Assembly: GCF_012927485.1 (NCBI RefSeq)
Contig: NZ_JABBPC010000012.1
Coordinates: forward strand, 1 to 64,000
Length of the DNA stretch: 64,000 nucleotides
Direction of reading: 5' to 3'
DNA from: Polaromonas sp.
GTDB taxonomy: Bacteria; Pseudomonadota; Gammaproteobacteria; Burkholderiales; Burkholderiaceae_C
Position 1 is the first letter of the stretch; every line of letters starts with the position of its first letter. A model generated the notes under the pieces. It saw only the letters and a program-made list of their open reading frames with translations. It made no database searches and was not told the origin of the DNA. The position numbers and the translations under genes were made by a program. This document shows positions 29,297 through 39,661 of the stretch, piece after piece.

Positions 29297-30640
29297 CTAT
29301 TTTGCAGCGCTGCCGCTGACGCGCCAGATCACATTGCCCACGTCGTCGGCCACAAGCAGCGCGCCGCGCTTGTCGATCGCCACGCCCACTGGCCGGCCGT
29401 AGGCATAGCCTTCGGCACTCAGAAAACCTGTCAGTACGTCCACGGGTAGACCGACCGGCTGGCCTTTAGAAAAAGGCACAAACACGACCTTGTAGCCGCT
29501 GTGCGGCACGCGGTTCCACGAGCCATGCTCACCTACAAACGCGCCGTTTGATAAGGAGGGAGGCAGAGCGTTTCCGTCCGAGAAAGCCATCCCCAAAGGC
29601 GCGACGTGGGAGCCCAGCGCGTAGTCGGGTGACAGGGATTTCGCCACCAGATCAGGCCGCGGAGGTTTGACGCGATCGTCGACGTGTTGGCCGTAGTAGC
29701 TGTATGGCCAACCGTAAAACGCGCCGTCCTTTACGGAGGTCAGGTAGTCGGGTACCAGGTCGCTGCCAATCTCGTCGCGCTCATTGACGACCGTCCAGAG
29801 GGCGCCGCCTTCCGGCGCCCACCCCATCCCGTTCGGATTGCGCAGGCCAGACGCAAACACGCGGTGACTACCGGTTTTGGGATCGACTTCCCAAATCGCA
29901 GCACGACCAACTTCCGCCTCAACGCCTCGTTCGCCCGCGTTGCTGTTGGAGCCGACCGTTACATAAAGCTTTGAGCCATCCGGGCTGGCAATCAGGTTTT
30001 TAGTCCAGTGGTGGTTGATCGGCCCACCCGGCAGATCCACCACCTTGACCGGCGGCGCGTCGATCGTCGTTTGCCCGGTTTGGTAGGGGAAGCGAACCAC
30101 CGAGTCGGTATTGGCTACATACAAATCATTGCCTACCAATGCCATGCCGAAGGGAGAGCTCAGGTTTTCCAAAAACACGCTTCGGGTCACTGTTTTACCG
30201 TCGCCGTTAACGTCGCGCAGCAGTGTGATGCGATTGGCAGAAGGCACACCGGCACCGGCTCCTTTCATCACCCATCTCATGACCATGCCCTTGACGCCCC
30301 GACCGTCCTCAGGCTTAGGGGGCGCGTTGCTTTCTGCCACCAGGACGTCACCATTGGGAAGGACATAGACCCAGCGCGGATGCTCCAGGCCAACCGCGAG
30401 CGGCATGACTTCCAGCCCCGCCTGGGGCGTCGGCATCACACCGTCAGGCCAACCCTTGGCGGGGGCTATGTTCACCGTGGGAATCAGGCTCGTCTTGGGC
30501 AGAGGCAAGGTGGGATGGGCGCCCATGCCCGCCTCCGGTGGCAGCATCGCGGTGTCGCTGCAGGCAGCCAGGCCGCCAACCACACCCAGGCAAAGCACGG
30601 ACGTACTCCAATATTTGACAAAGAAAGCTGGTGACTGCAT
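29297..30640 (-). CDS. PQQ-dependent sugar (sorbosone-type) dehydrogenase lipoprotein
   Basis: 447-aa protein with a lipobox LAAC at Cys27 after a hydrophobic signal. The mature part is a six-bladed beta-propeller of the GDH-B/sorbosone dehydrogenase group: [20 protein letters not shown], then [20 protein letters not shown], and [17 protein letters not shown]. The family oxidises aldoses in the periplasm with PQQ, passing electrons to cytochromes. PQQ biosynthesis genes are not in this window. It converges with the Tgl-like gene. Confidence 0.85.
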   Translation of the reverse strand: MQSPAFFVKYWSTSVLCLGVVGGLAACSDTAMLPPEAGMGAHPTLPLPKTSLIPTVNIAPAKGWPDGVMPTPQAGLEVMPLAVGLEHPRWVYVLPNGDVLVAESNAPPKPEDGRGVKGMVMRWVMKGAGAGVPSANRITLLRDVNGDGKTVTRSVFLENLSSPFGMALVGNDLYVANTDSVVRFPYQTGQTTIDAPPVKVVDLPGGPINHHWTKNLIASPDGSKLYVTVGSNSNAGERGVEAEVGRAAIWEVDPKTGSHRVFASGLRNPNGMGWAPEGGALWTVVNERDEIGSDLVPDYLTSVKDGAFYGWPYSYYGQHVDDRVKPPRPDLVAKSLSPDYALGSHVAPLGMAFSDGNALPPSLSNGAFVGEHGSWNRVPHSGYKVVFVPFSKGQPVGLPVDVLTGFLSAEGYAYGRPVGVAIDKRGALLVADDVGNVIWRVSGSAAK

Positions 30641-30794
30641 GAAAAATCCTTTTGAAAACTTATGGCGTACTGACGACGCATAAATACTTTTGCACCCTGC
30701 ATCATCCGCGCCCGGCCCGGCCGTATCTGTCAGTGAACCTCACCGGGACTTGTCAGCGTTTTACTGCGTCGGTCAGGGCGTCTGAGCCTGCATT

Positions 30795-31646
30795 TCAAAA
30801 CGCCGTCTGGTTGCGCAAGGTGCTGGCAGGTAACTGGTCGATTTCGGCCAGCAGTTGGGCCAAGCTGCGGCCAGCGGCGTCCAGCAGCGCGCGCCCCTTG
30901 TCTACCGTAGCCGCAGCGGCATTGCCGACTGCGCCTTGCGGGTTGTAATCCTGCATTTGCCAGCCTAGCTTGGCACTCCGGCCATCGCCCAGAATACCGA
31001 ATGTTTGCGCTCTGTCTTGTGAGGTGGAATGAAAATCTTGGGCCTGCGTCATGTCGACCTGCTCCGGTTTGAGGGCCAGCATCATCGAGGTTTCAATCTC
31101 TCCGGCGTGAATGCCGAAGCGGTGTTCGTCGGCGCTGAATCGGTCGCCCACGGAATCCCCCTTCCCGTCACTGAGCGGCAGGTTGAACCAGTTCACGCTG
31201 TACACCAACATATCGAGCCGTGCCCGGAGGTCGCGCGCCACCACGTCCAGCAGGCCAACCTGGCCACCATGGGAATTCAGCAACACGAGTTTTTTGATGC
31301 CACTGTGCGCCACGGATTCGGCCAGCTCGGTCCAGAGCCTGATCAGCGTGTCGGCCTTGAGCGTGAGCGTGCCTGCAAAGCGCGCGTGCTCGGGGCTCAA
31401 ACCGACCGATTGCGTGGGCAAAAACAGCACCGGCAGGCCGGGCGACAGAAGCGGCAATGCGCTCGCAATCACGCCGTCGACCAATGTGGCATCCACATTG
31501 AGCGGGAGATGAGGGCCGTGCTGCTCGATCGCAGCTACCGGCAACACCGCGATGCAGCGGGTCAAGTCGAGGCGCGCGAAGTCGGGACTTTTCAGGTCGG
31601 CCCAAAAACGAGGTGTGGCGGCAGGCGTGGAAGGAATCGATTTCAT
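30795..31646 (-). CDS. creatininase family amidohydrolase
   Basis: 283-aa cytoplasmic protein. Metal-binding signature AAIEQHGPHLPLNVD near residue 37 gives the conserved Glu and His; a second LLNSHGGQVGLL and a later DEHRFGIHAGEIETS supply the remaining ligands. Family members hydrolyse creatinine, or act in F420 and mycofactocin pathways; substrate here is unknown. It follows the radical SAM gene by 34 bp on the same strand and may be cotranscribed with it. Confidence 0.85.
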   Translation of the reverse strand: MKSIPSTPAATPRFWADLKSPDFARLDLTRCIAVLPVAAIEQHGPHLPLNVDATLVDGVIASALPLLSPGLPVLFLPTQSVGLSPEHARFAGTLTLKADTLIRLWTELAESVAHSGIKKLVLLNSHGGQVGLLDVVARDLRARLDMLVYSVNWFNLPLSDGKGDSVGDRFSADEHRFGIHAGEIETSMMLALKPEQVDMTQAQDFHSTSQDRAQTFGILGDGRSAKLGWQMQDYNPQGAVGNAAAATVDKGRALLDAAGRSLAQLLAEIDQLPASTLRNQTAF

Positions 31647-31680
31647 ATGAGTATTTTGGGGCCAACGGCTTAAAGGCTTT

Positions 31681-33351
31681 TCATGCGGCCGCCGCCGCTC
31701 GCTTGATCGCCTCGCGGTGAACTTGCAACGCCGCCTGACCGTTCTCTCCTTGCTGTTGCCTCACATGGCGACCCTGCCGTTCAGCATGGCGTTTTTCATT
31801 CGTTCCAGGTGAGTCGATTCGGTCTGCACTCAGCACCCTAGCCAGACAGTTTGGTTTGCCGCGCGCACCACTGGCGCGGTAATCAGCCAGCAAGGCGGTG
31901 CTCACCTCGTCCGCGAGCAACCCGCGCATGGCGGTGAGGTGTTCAAACAACAAATCTACCAGTTTTTCGAGTGCAAATTCATGCGTTTTTCCGGTGACCC
32001 GCCAGAGCCAGTCGCTAAAAGTCAAGAAGTGATAAAACGCCGAACCCGCCATATCGTCCTTGCTCCGAAGCAGCAAAGACAGCGCTTGTGAGAACCGCCC
32101 CGAGTTGGCGACCATTTCCCAATAGCGCGCGAAACGGTTGATGCGCTGCATGGTGACAAAGTCAATCGTCGAGTTCTGCAAAATCGTGTAGGGCGTCTGC
32201 GGGTCGTAGACCATCGAAAAATCAGCGGTATGCCGAGTGATGGGCGTGCCGCGCAGGCGCTTGAGAATGCCAAACTGAATTTCGTGGGGCGCCAGTTGAT
32301 ACAAGCGATCAAATCCCTGGGCAAAACTCTCAAGCGTTTCGCCGGGCAGACCAAAAATCAGGTCGGCATGCACGTGGGCCTGACTTTCATGAACCAGCCA
32401 GCGCAGGTTGTCGGCGGTTTTGGTGTTGTCCTGCTTGCGCGAAATGCGCTTTTGCACTTCCGGGTTGAAGGTCTGGATGCCGACTTCAAACTGCAGCGAA
32501 CCGGCTGGGAACTTCGCGATCAGCAGTTTGAGCCGATCGGGCAGGCTATCGGGTACAACTTCAAAATGAACAAATAGATCGGCGGCCATGCGATCCAGAA
32601 AAAACTGCAGGATGCGCACCGAGTGATCGACTTTTAAATTGAAGGTGCGGTCCACAAACTTGAAGTTGCGCGCGCCGCGCTGGTAAAGCGCGTCCATCGC
32701 GGCCATGAACGGGTCCAGATCAAACGCCCAGGCCGTTTTGTCGAGCGAACTCAGGCAGAACTCGCACTTGAACGGACAGCCGCGCGAAGCCTCAACATAC
32801 AACAGACGCTTGGAAAGATCCTGGTTGGTGTACTCGCTGTAGGGCAGGGCAAGCGCTGCCAACGCGGGCTGCTCGCCAACGATCACTTTCATCAGTGGCT
32901 TGGGGCCATTCAGCAGTGCGCTGCAGAGTTTGGGGAAGCTCACGTCACCCCAGCCGGTGACGACATGGTCGGCCAGGCGACAAATTTCCTGGTCGGCGGT
33001 TTCGTGACTGACCTCGGGTCCACCCAGCACCACTTTGATGTCCGGGCGCAGCGCTTTGAGCAGGCGCACCACTTGGGTGGTTTCCACCACGTTCCAGATG
33101 TAGATGCCGAGGCCAATGACGTCGGGCTCCAGTGCCAGCAGCTCTTCCACAATCTGCGTGGGACGCTGCTGGATGACGAATTCGCGCAGTTGCGTCTGGG
33201 CGCGCAGACCGACACCGCCATGCATCTCCATATTGGCCAGCAAGTAGCGCAAACCCAGCGAAGCGTGAATGTACTTGGCGTTGAGCGTGGCCAGAACAAT
33301 GCGCCCGCTACTGGCGGGCTGACAAGGGGTGATCTGGGACGCAACGCGGTT
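31681..33351 (-). CDS. B12-binding domain radical SAM protein
   Basis: About 556 aa from the ATG at 33349-33351; the frame is open to 33696, but that extension overlaps the divergent DUF167 gene and lacks family character. The N-terminal third is a cobalamin-binding fold (ATLNAKYIHASLGLRYLLANM, then GLGIYIWNVVE). The radical SAM cluster motif CxxxCxxC is Cys192, Cys196, Cys199 (SRGCPFKCEFC). A C-terminal DUF4080-like region follows. Such enzymes do radical methylations or rearrangements; substrate unknown. The ATG lies 39 bp from the divergent gene. Confidence 0.85.
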   Translation of the reverse strand, partial: NRVASQITPCQPASSGRIVLATLNAKYIHASLGLRYLLANMEMHGGVGLRAQTQLREFVIQQRPTQIVEELLALEPDVIGLGIYIWNVVETTQVVRLLKALRPDIKVVLGGPEVSHETADQEICRLADHVVTGWGDVSFPKLCSALLNGPKPLMKVIVGEQPALAALALPYSEYTNQDLSKRLLYVEASRGCPFKCEFCLSSLDKTAWAFDLDPFMAAMDALYQRGARNFKFVDRTFNLKVDHSVRILQFFLDRMAADLFVHFEVVPDSLPDRLKLLIAKFPAGSLQFEVGIQTFNPEVQKRISRKQDNTKTADNLRWLVHESQAHVHADLIFGLPGETLESFAQGFDRLYQLAPHEIQFGILKRLRGTPITRHTADFSMVYDPQTPYTILQNSTIDFVTMQRINRFARYWEMVANSGRFSQALSLLLRSKDDMAGSAFYHFLTFSDWLWRVTGKTHEFALEKLVDLLFEHLTAMRGLLADEVSTALLADYRASGARGKPNCLARVLSADRIDSPGTNEKRHAERQGRHVRQQQGENGQAALQVHREAIKRAAAAA

Positions 33352-33390
33352 CATACCGGTATTATCGAGCGATGACAACAACCCTGGTTT

Positions 33391-33723
33391 GTGGTGACGC
33401 GTAGAAATTCGACCGGCGATTCCTTTTTTGCCTGGGAGGGCGACACCTTGGTCGTGAATATTCTGGGCAAGCCGAACGCGGCACGCAATGTCATTGGAAA
33501 GCCCAAGGGAACACAACTTAAAGTCAGCGTCACCGCCGCACCGGTCGCAGGCAAGGCGACTGACCACATGGTTCGTTTTTTGGCGCCCCTTTTTGGCGTG
33601 GTGACGGCCGACATTGAGGTGGTGTTTGGCCGGGAAAACGTGAACAAGCAGCTGCGCATCAAAGCCCCGAAGAAACTGCCCGCGGTGTTTACACAATCGT
33701 CTTTGCTGCCAGCCGAGGATTAA
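33391..33723 (+). CDS. DUF167 (YggU) family protein
   Basis: 110-aa protein with a GTG start. It has the family pattern LVVNILGKPNAARNVI, then GTQLKVSVTAAPVAGKAT and VFGRENVNKQLRIKAP. Function of the family is unknown. It is just upstream of dsbD with the same orientation. Confidence 0.82.
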   Translation: MVTRRNSTGDSFFAWEGDTLVVNILGKPNAARNVIGKPKGTQLKVSVTAAPVAGKATDHMVRFLAPLFGVVTADIEVVFGRENVNKQLRIKAPKKLPAVFTQSSLLPAED

Positions 33724-33844
33724 GTTGTTGCTCTCGTTTGCTTACTCGAATCTGCTTCCCTCGCCTGCCGCACAATGCGGGGCACCGCTGCGCGTCTCCT
33801 GCGCCACTGGAACTAAAGCCCGGTCCACTGCTCACACCCTCATC

Positions 33845-36013
33845 ATGAATTTCCAACGTCTGGTTTCAGCTATCTTTTTGGTAGCTGCTTGCGCCCTTTC
33901 AACAGGCGCTTCCGCCCAAAGCGGTCTTATCAGTTCCGCCGTTACCCCCGCAAAAGGCTCGGTTGTCACCACCGACCAGGTGCGCGCTGAACTCCTGGCC
34001 TGGGCGCCAGAGGGTGTAGAAGCAGGCAAGCCGGTCTGGCTTGGGTTGCAGCTCGCCCACCAGCCTGAATGGCACACCTACTGGAAAAATTCCGGGGACT
34101 CAGGCCTTCCGACCCAGCTGGAGTGGCAGTTGCCCAGTGGCATCACAGCCGGGGAAATTGCCTGGCCGACACCCAAAAAAATATCAATCGGAACCTTGGC
34201 CAACTATGGCTATGACAACACCGTGTTACTGCCGGTGCCGCTCACCATAGCGCCCGGTTTCGGCGGTTCGGGTTCCTCGCAACTCGATGTCAAACTCAAG
34301 GCCGCATGGCTGGTCTGCCGAAAAGAGTGCATCCCGCAAGAAGGTGAATTTGCGCTCAGTATTCCTGTTAGAGGCTCGACCGCGCTTAGCGGCGCGGCGT
34401 TCCAGGCCACTTTTGACGCGACTCCCAAACCACTCCCCCCGGGCAGTAGCGAGGTGGAGGTCAGCGGCCAAGCTTTAAAGGTGTCGCTGGCAGGGTTGCC
34501 GACCGCTCTCCAAGGAAAAACGCTGGCCTTGTTCCCGGAAACCGGTAGCGTGATCGAGCCGGCAGCGCCTTGGCAGCAAGCCTGGCAAGGCGCGCTTTGG
34601 ACAGCGCAGCTGCCGATGTCCGGCCAACGTACCGAAAGTCCCACCCAACTCCCGGTGGTCGTTTCGTTCGACCAGGTGGCTTACCGCATCGAAGCGCCGG
34701 TCAAAGGCGAATGGCCCGCCGTAGCGGCTGCCGCAGTCGTACCTGCGGCACTTGAAGCAGCCCTTCGAGCCAATGCGGCTGTGGGTTCCGCACCGGTACA
34801 AAACGGCGGAGCGCCCCTGGGACTGCTGGCCGCGTTGATTGGCGCGCTGTTGGGCGGGATGATCCTGAATCTGATGCCCTGCGTGTTTCCCGTTCTAGCC
34901 ATCAAGGTGGTGGGTTTTGTCCACATAAAAACCCAAGCCACGCGTCTGGCGACAGGGCTGGCTTACAGCGCCGGTGTGGTGTTGTCGTTCTTGGCGCTGG
35001 GTGCGTTGCTGCTGGGCCTGCGCGCCGCAGGCGAGCAATTGGGTTGGGGCTTTCAACTGCAGAGCCCCGCCGTGGTGGCCTCGCTGGCGGCCTTATTCAC
35101 GCTGCTCGGTCTCAACTTGGCGGGACTCTTTGAATTTGGCAGCTTCCTGCCCAGCAAAGTGGCTAATCTGCATTCGAAAAATCCCAATATCAATGCGTTT
35201 TTGTCGGGCGTGCTGGCCACCGCCATTGCCGCGCCTTGCACCGCGCCATTTATGGGGGCGTCATTGGGGTATGCCATCGGGCTGCCGGCGCTGCAGGCGT
35301 TGGCGGTGTTTGGAACGATCGGCATCGGCATGGCCCTGCCCTATCTGGCTGCAAGCGCGGTGCCTGCCGTAGCGCGAGCGTTGCCGCGCCCCGGCGCCTG
35401 GATGGTGACGTTCAAGCAACTGATGGCGTTTCCGATGTTTGCCACCGTCGCCTGGCTAGTCTGGGTGCTGGGTCAGCAAAGCGGAATAGACGGCGCCGGC
35501 GCGTTGCTTGCGCTACTGGTGCTGATGACGATGGCGATTTGGGCCTTTGGCTTACGGGGACCGTCCCGCACGGTGATCGCGACGCTTTCCATAGCGCTCG
35601 GCGTCGTTGGAATCTGGGCTATCGGTCCTAATGTCATCAAACCTGTCACTACTTCCGCCACGACCGAAGCCTCCGGCAGATGGCAGGCCTGGGAGCCGGG
35701 CCGCGTGGACCAACTGACCGCACAAGGGCAAAGCGTTTTTGTGGACTTTACTGCCGCTTGGTGCGTGACCTGCCAGTACAACAAGAAAACCACGTTGTCT
35801 AACGCGTCGGTGCTGGCCGACATGGACGAAAAAAATGTGGCGCTGCTGCGCGCTGACTGGACCCGCCGCGACCCAGCGGTGACCGCGGCGCTGGCGCAGT
35901 TGGGCCGCAGTGGCGTGCCGGTGTATGTACTGTACAAATCAGGTCGACCCCCGGTGGTGCTATCAGAAGTTTTGTCTGTGGATGATGTCAGGGCAGCGTT
36001 GGCCAAGCTGTGA
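33845..36013 (+). CDS. dsbD: thiol:disulfide interchange protein DsbD
   Basis: 722 aa from the ATG at 33845 (frame open to 33725). Signal peptide, then an N-terminal periplasmic DsbC_N/alpha domain with a VCRKECIPQEG pair. A membrane domain of about eight helices begins near residue 335 (LNLMPCVFPVLAIK, and later APCTAPFMGASLGYA, giving the two conserved cysteines). The C-terminal thioredoxin-like gamma domain has CVTC at Cys640-Cys643. It moves reducing equivalents from cytoplasmic thioredoxin to periplasmic partners such as DsbC and cytochrome c maturation proteins. The signal-peptide coding region contains two tandem inverted repeats (see findings). Confidence 0.9.
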   Translation: MNFQRLVSAIFLVAACALSTGASAQSGLISSAVTPAKGSVVTTDQVRAELLAWAPEGVEAGKPVWLGLQLAHQPEWHTYWKNSGDSGLPTQLEWQLPSGITAGEIAWPTPKKISIGTLANYGYDNTVLLPVPLTIAPGFGGSGSSQLDVKLKAAWLVCRKECIPQEGEFALSIPVRGSTALSGAAFQATFDATPKPLPPGSSEVEVSGQALKVSLAGLPTALQGKTLALFPETGSVIEPAAPWQQAWQGALWTAQLPMSGQRTESPTQLPVVVSFDQVAYRIEAPVKGEWPAVAAAAVVPAALEAALRANAAVGSAPVQNGGAPLGLLAALIGALLGGMILNLMPCVFPVLAIKVVGFVHIKTQATRLATGLAYSAGVVLSFLALGALLLGLRAAGEQLGWGFQLQSPAVVASLAALFTLLGLNLAGLFEFGSFLPSKVANLHSKNPNINAFLSGVLATAIAAPCTAPFMGASLGYAIGLPALQALAVFGTIGIGMALPYLAASAVPAVARALPRPGAWMVTFKQLMAFPMFATVAWLVWVLGQQSGIDGAGALLALLVLMTMAIWAFGLRGPSRTVIATLSIALGVVGIWAIGPNVIKPVTTSATTEASGRWQAWEPGRVDQLTAQGQSVFVDFTAAWCVTCQYNKKTTLSNASVLADMDEKNVALLRADWTRRDPAVTAALAQLGRSGVPVYVLYKSGRPPVVLSEVLSVDDVRAALAKL

Positions 36014-36078
36014 CGTGTCGAGGGCTTCGTGGGCGAGTGTTCGACACTGACCACACGCAATAAAAGGAACCGCGCCTT

Positions 36079-36576
36079 ATGAAACCGATACCGCTCGCCG
36101 AGCGCATCCCCTACATCCTCAACCACTGCCGCACCATTGCGGTGGTCGGCCTTTCACCCAAGCCTCACCGTGCCAGCTTTGATGTGGCGCGCTACATGCA
36201 GGCCAGCGGTTACCGCATCATTCCCATCAACCCGAACGTTGCCGGGATGCAAGGCCAGGTTCTTGGCGAAAAGGCTTACGCCACGCTACTGGAAGCCGCG
36301 CGACACGAAACGATTGATCTGGTCAACTGCTTTCGTAACAGCGAGGACATTCCGCCCATCGTCGACGAGGCCATCGCCATCGGCGCCAAGGCGATCTGGA
36401 TGCAGCTTGCCATTACCAATGCAGCGGCGGCAACCAAGGCCGAAGCGGCGGGCCTGCTGGTGGTGCAGGACCACTGCATCAAAATAGATCACCGGGTGCT
36501 GTGGTCGCAAGGTCTGCTGCAAGCGCCCGCGCAGCTACCCGCGAACAGCCCAAACCCAGGTACACCTAAGGTTTAA
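36079..36576 (+). CDS. CoA-binding domain protein (YccU-like)
   Basis: 165-aa Rossmann-fold protein with TIAVVGLSPKPHRASFDVAR and the later VDEAIAIGAKAIWMQ strings of the stand-alone CoA-binding family. Shine-Dalgarno AAGGAACC upstream. Function unknown beyond CoA or nucleotide binding. 65 bp after dsbD. Confidence 0.84.
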   Translation: MKPIPLAERIPYILNHCRTIAVVGLSPKPHRASFDVARYMQASGYRIIPINPNVAGMQGQVLGEKAYATLLEAARHETIDLVNCFRNSEDIPPIVDEAIAIGAKAIWMQLAITNAAAATKAEAAGLLVVQDHCIKIDHRVLWSQGLLQAPAQLPANSPNPGTPKV

Positions 36577-36662
36577 GGTACTCGTCATCGCCGCATTCGC
36601 TGCGGCGGATGCCGCCCCTTTCTGCCTCTTTTCCCTGCCTCTTTTTTCTGCATAAGACACGC

Positions 36663-37994
36663 ATGCCCCCTAACTATCTTCCCCAAGTCAGAAGCCAATA
36701 CGAGGCCTTGCCTTATCCGCCACGCGACCCGGAAGACGATCGCAAGCGTCTGGCGCTGACATGGTTGGAAGACCTGCCCATGATTAACCACTACTGTTTT
36801 GCCGGAAAGCAGTCTTTTCAAAACGGCTTTAGGGCCCTGGTGGCCGGAGCGGGGACGGGCGACGCCACTATTTTTCTGGCCGAGCAGTTGCGCACCACCA
36901 ACGCGGAAGTGGTGCATCTGGACATGAGCGAAGCCAGTACCGCGTTAGCCAAGGAGCGGGCCGACATTCGCGGACTGACCAACATCACTTGGGTCCACGA
37001 CTCCCTGCTCAACCTGCCCACCCTGGGCTTGGGTAAATTCGACTACATCAACTGCAGCGGCGTGCTGCACCACTTGGCCGACCCAGACCTGGGTTTCAGG
37101 GCGCTGCGCAGCGTTCTCAAGGACGACGGCGCTATTGGCTTGATGGTCTATGCCACCACAGGCCGCACCGGTGTTTATCAAATGCAGGCGCTGATGCGTC
37201 TTGTGAACGGCACGCAGACTGACGATCTGCACAAGCTTGCCAATACACGCGACTTGCTGGCCAGTTTGCCACCCAGCAACTGGTTTATGCGCAGCGAAGA
37301 TTTGGTGCATGACCACAAGGCCGGTGACGCCGGCATCTACGATCTGCTGCTGCATTCGCAAGACCGCTCTTACTCAGTTGGAGAACTGTTCGACTGGTTG
37401 GGTGATGGCGCAAAAGAAGGTCAGCACAGTGGGCACGGGATGCACTTGGCGTTCACTGACGTGCAGCGCGGGCGCTCGCCTTATTTGCCGCACATGGTGC
37501 TCGGCAACAAACCGCCTGTCATGGCCAACGCATTGCGTCAATTGCCGCGCCGGCGGCAGTATGAAATGGCTGAGCTCATGATTGGCAACATCATTACTCA
37601 TTCACTGTATGTCACTCGGGATGCGAGCTGCACTGCCCCTTACGGAAATGCCGAATACGTGCCCTTTTTCTTCCACGAACCCCTGACAGGTGAAATGGCG
37701 GCGCAGGTCTTTGGCAGCAACCGAGGTCAACCCTTCATTCTGAAGCACCAGCACTCGAGGATGTCGCTGATGGTCAACCCGGGCAAATATGGAGCCAAAA
37801 TATTAGGCCTAATAGACGGCCGGAAAAGTTTTGGCGAAATCTTTGATCAGTTTCGCGCCGAATGGCATGGGAAAGCCGCGGCCCCTAACAACGAGGTATT
37901 GTTCGCGGACTTTGCGGAGTCCTATGAGGCTCTTAATGCGCTCGACCGCTTGCTCCTCAAACACCCCGAAGCCGATGCTGTGGCAGCGAACTAA
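36663..37994 (+). CDS. class I SAM-dependent methyltransferase
   Basis: 443 aa from the ATG at 36663 (frame open to 36609). SAM motif I is LVAGAGTGDATIF near residues 57-70, then VVHLDMSEAS and a CSGVLHHLADPDLGF motif IV to VI region. The remaining 200 residues, with NRGQPFILKHQHSRMSLM, form an extra C-terminal domain. Substrate unknown. It converges with the small minus-strand gene at 38035. Confidence 0.8.
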   Translation: MPPNYLPQVRSQYEALPYPPRDPEDDRKRLALTWLEDLPMINHYCFAGKQSFQNGFRALVAGAGTGDATIFLAEQLRTTNAEVVHLDMSEASTALAKERADIRGLTNITWVHDSLLNLPTLGLGKFDYINCSGVLHHLADPDLGFRALRSVLKDDGAIGLMVYATTGRTGVYQMQALMRLVNGTQTDDLHKLANTRDLLASLPPSNWFMRSEDLVHDHKAGDAGIYDLLLHSQDRSYSVGELFDWLGDGAKEGQHSGHGMHLAFTDVQRGRSPYLPHMVLGNKPPVMANALRQLPRRRQYEMAELMIGNIITHSLYVTRDASCTAPYGNAEYVPFFFHEPLTGEMAAQVFGSNRGQPFILKHQHSRMSLMVNPGKYGAKILGLIDGRKSFGEIFDQFRAEWHGKAAAPNNEVLFADFAESYEALNALDRLLLKHPEADAVAAN

Positions 37995-38034
37995 CCGGCC
38001 ACGCCCCCAGTTCCTGCAGCACTTCTTGAAAACG

Positions 38035-38421
38035 TCAAGCTAAGGCGGGGGTGCTACCCGGCAACGGTTTGAGCCGCTTACCGTGTTCCAGCCGAAAAAT
38101 CAGCTCCTTGACGATCCCGTACATCACCGCGCGATCCCGACTCGGATGGTCTAAAAAATGAACGGTAGTGGTACCTATGCTTGCAAAACCATTGCCCGGC
38201 TGCTCGGGACCGTTGCCGTAAGTCACCGTGATGCCGTACTCGGTCATCAGCGGTCCACAGGCCTGCCAATCGCGCGTCCACTGCGGCAAGGCCAGCGCGT
38301 TGTCCCAGAGCGTTCCCGCACTTTCATAACATTCCTCGATGTGGTGATGCCCCAGCAGTTGCGCCAAGTGCCGCTCTTTGGCAATACAGCTGCGAAAATA
38401 CTCCTGGTCATTCATGTGCAT
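38035..38421 (-). CDS. hypothetical cytoplasmic protein
   Basis: About 128 aa from the ATG at 38419-38421, preceded by AAGG at 8 bp; the frame extends to 38499. Not recognised with confidence. It contains ALPQWTRDWQACGPLMTEY and GITVTYGN followed by a Gly- and Thr-rich hairpin, faintly like small phage-associated DUF2591 proteins. No signal or membrane segment. Lies between the convergent methyltransferase gene and the divergent hemE. Confidence 0.65.
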   Translation of the reverse strand: MHMNDQEYFRSCIAKERHLAQLLGHHHIEECYESAGTLWDNALALPQWTRDWQACGPLMTEYGITVTYGNGPEQPGNGFASIGTTTVHFLDHPSRDRAVMYGIVKELIFRLEHGKRLKPLPGSTPALA

Positions 38422-38551
38422 GGCGACGCCCTTTACAAGACAAGCAAAAACTAACCATGCCATGGTAAATCTGAACCCGTCCTGCGCATAGCGGCCCACG
38501 CGGAAAAGCTACTTCGGGCGAAGCGCACCTCACACCTGAGACAATCTAGCC

Positions 38552-39661
38552 ATGTTTGCACCACTTCAAAACGACACTTTTCTCCGCGCCTGCCTGCGCC
38601 AGTCAACCGACTACACCCCCGTCTGGCTAATGCGACAAGCTGGCCGCTATTTACCGGAATACCGCGCAACCCGCGGCCAAGCCGGCAGCTTCATGGGGCT
38701 GGCCACCAACACGGATTACGCGACTGAAGTCACCTTGCAGCCGCTGGAGCGCTACCCGCTGGATGCCGCCATTTTATTCAGCGACATTCTGACCGTGCCC
38801 GATGCCATGGGTTTGGGCTTGTCGTTTGCGTTGGGTGAAGGCCCGCGTTTTGCCACCCCGGTCCGTGACGAGGCAGCGGTGGCCCGTCTGGCGGTGCCAG
38901 ACATGAACAAACTGCGTTATGTGTTTGATGCGGTCACGTCTATCCGCAAGGCACTGAACGGCCGCGTGCCGCTGATCGGCTTTTCGGGCAGCCCCTGGAC
39001 GTTGGCCTGCTACATGGTGGAAGGTGCCGGATCTGACGACTACCGCCTCGTCAAAACCATGCTCTACCAGCGCCCCGACCTGCTGCACAAAATCCTGGCG
39101 ATCAACGCAGACGCGGTAGCCGCCTACCTGAACGCGCAGATTGAAGCCGGAGCCCAAGCAGTCATGATTTTTGACAGCTGGGGGGGCGTGCTGGCCGATG
39201 CCGCGTTTTACACCTTCAGCCTGGCCTATACCGCCCGGGTACTAGGCCAGCTCAAACGCGAGCACAACGGCGTGAAAATCCCGCGACTGGTATTTACCAA
39301 AGGCGGCGGGCCGTGGCTGGAAGCCATGGGCCAGCTTGATTGCGAGGTACTGGGTCTGGACTGGACTGTCAATTTGGCTCAAGCGCGGGCACGGGTAGCC
39401 GAACAAGGACCTCATGCCAAGGCACTCCAAGGCAATCTGGACCCCAGCGTGCTGTTTGCCAGCCCGGCCCAAATTGAAGCGGAGGTGGCCAGCGTGCTGG
39501 ACAGCTTTGGCCCTCCTCACCTGGATGCCAGTCAGGCTGGGCCGACCCATATTTTCAACTTGGGTCACGGCATCAGCCAGCATACCCCGCCCGACAACGT
39601 CGAAGTGCTGGTTCGCGCAGTGCACACTTACTCTCGCAAGATGCGCACGGCTCGGGCCTGA
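38552..39661 (+). CDS. hemE: uroporphyrinogen decarboxylase
   Basis: 369-aa cytoplasmic enzyme of haem synthesis that decarboxylates uroporphyrinogen III to coproporphyrinogen III. Family signatures are present: [19 protein letters not shown] near residues 22-40, the [13 protein letters not shown] segment with its catalytic Asp, and [16 protein letters not shown]. Length is normal. Closest downstream gene is priA after a 375-bp gap. Confidence 0.95.
   Translation: MFAPLQNDTFLRACLRQSTDYTPVWLMRQAGRYLPEYRATRGQAGSFMGLATNTDYATEVTLQPLERYPLDAAILFSDILTVPDAMGLGLSFALGEGPRFATPVRDEAAVARLAVPDMNKLRYVFDAVTSIRKALNGRVPLIGFSGSPWTLACYMVEGAGSDDYRLVKTMLYQRPDLLHKILAINADAVAAYLNAQIEAGAQAVMIFDSWGGVLADAAFYTFSLAYTARVLGQLKREHNGVKIPRLVFTKGGGPWLEAMGQLDCEVLGLDWTVNLAQARARVAEQGPHAKALQGNLDPSVLFASPAQIEAEVASVLDSFGPPHLDASQAGPTHIFNLGHGISQHTPPDNVEVLVRAVHTYSRKMRTARA

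Noticed and set aside
33352-33696. N-terminal extension of the radical SAM protein
   Set aside because: It overlaps the divergent DUF167 gene and is not family-like; the ATG at 33351 gives a normal cobalamin-domain start.
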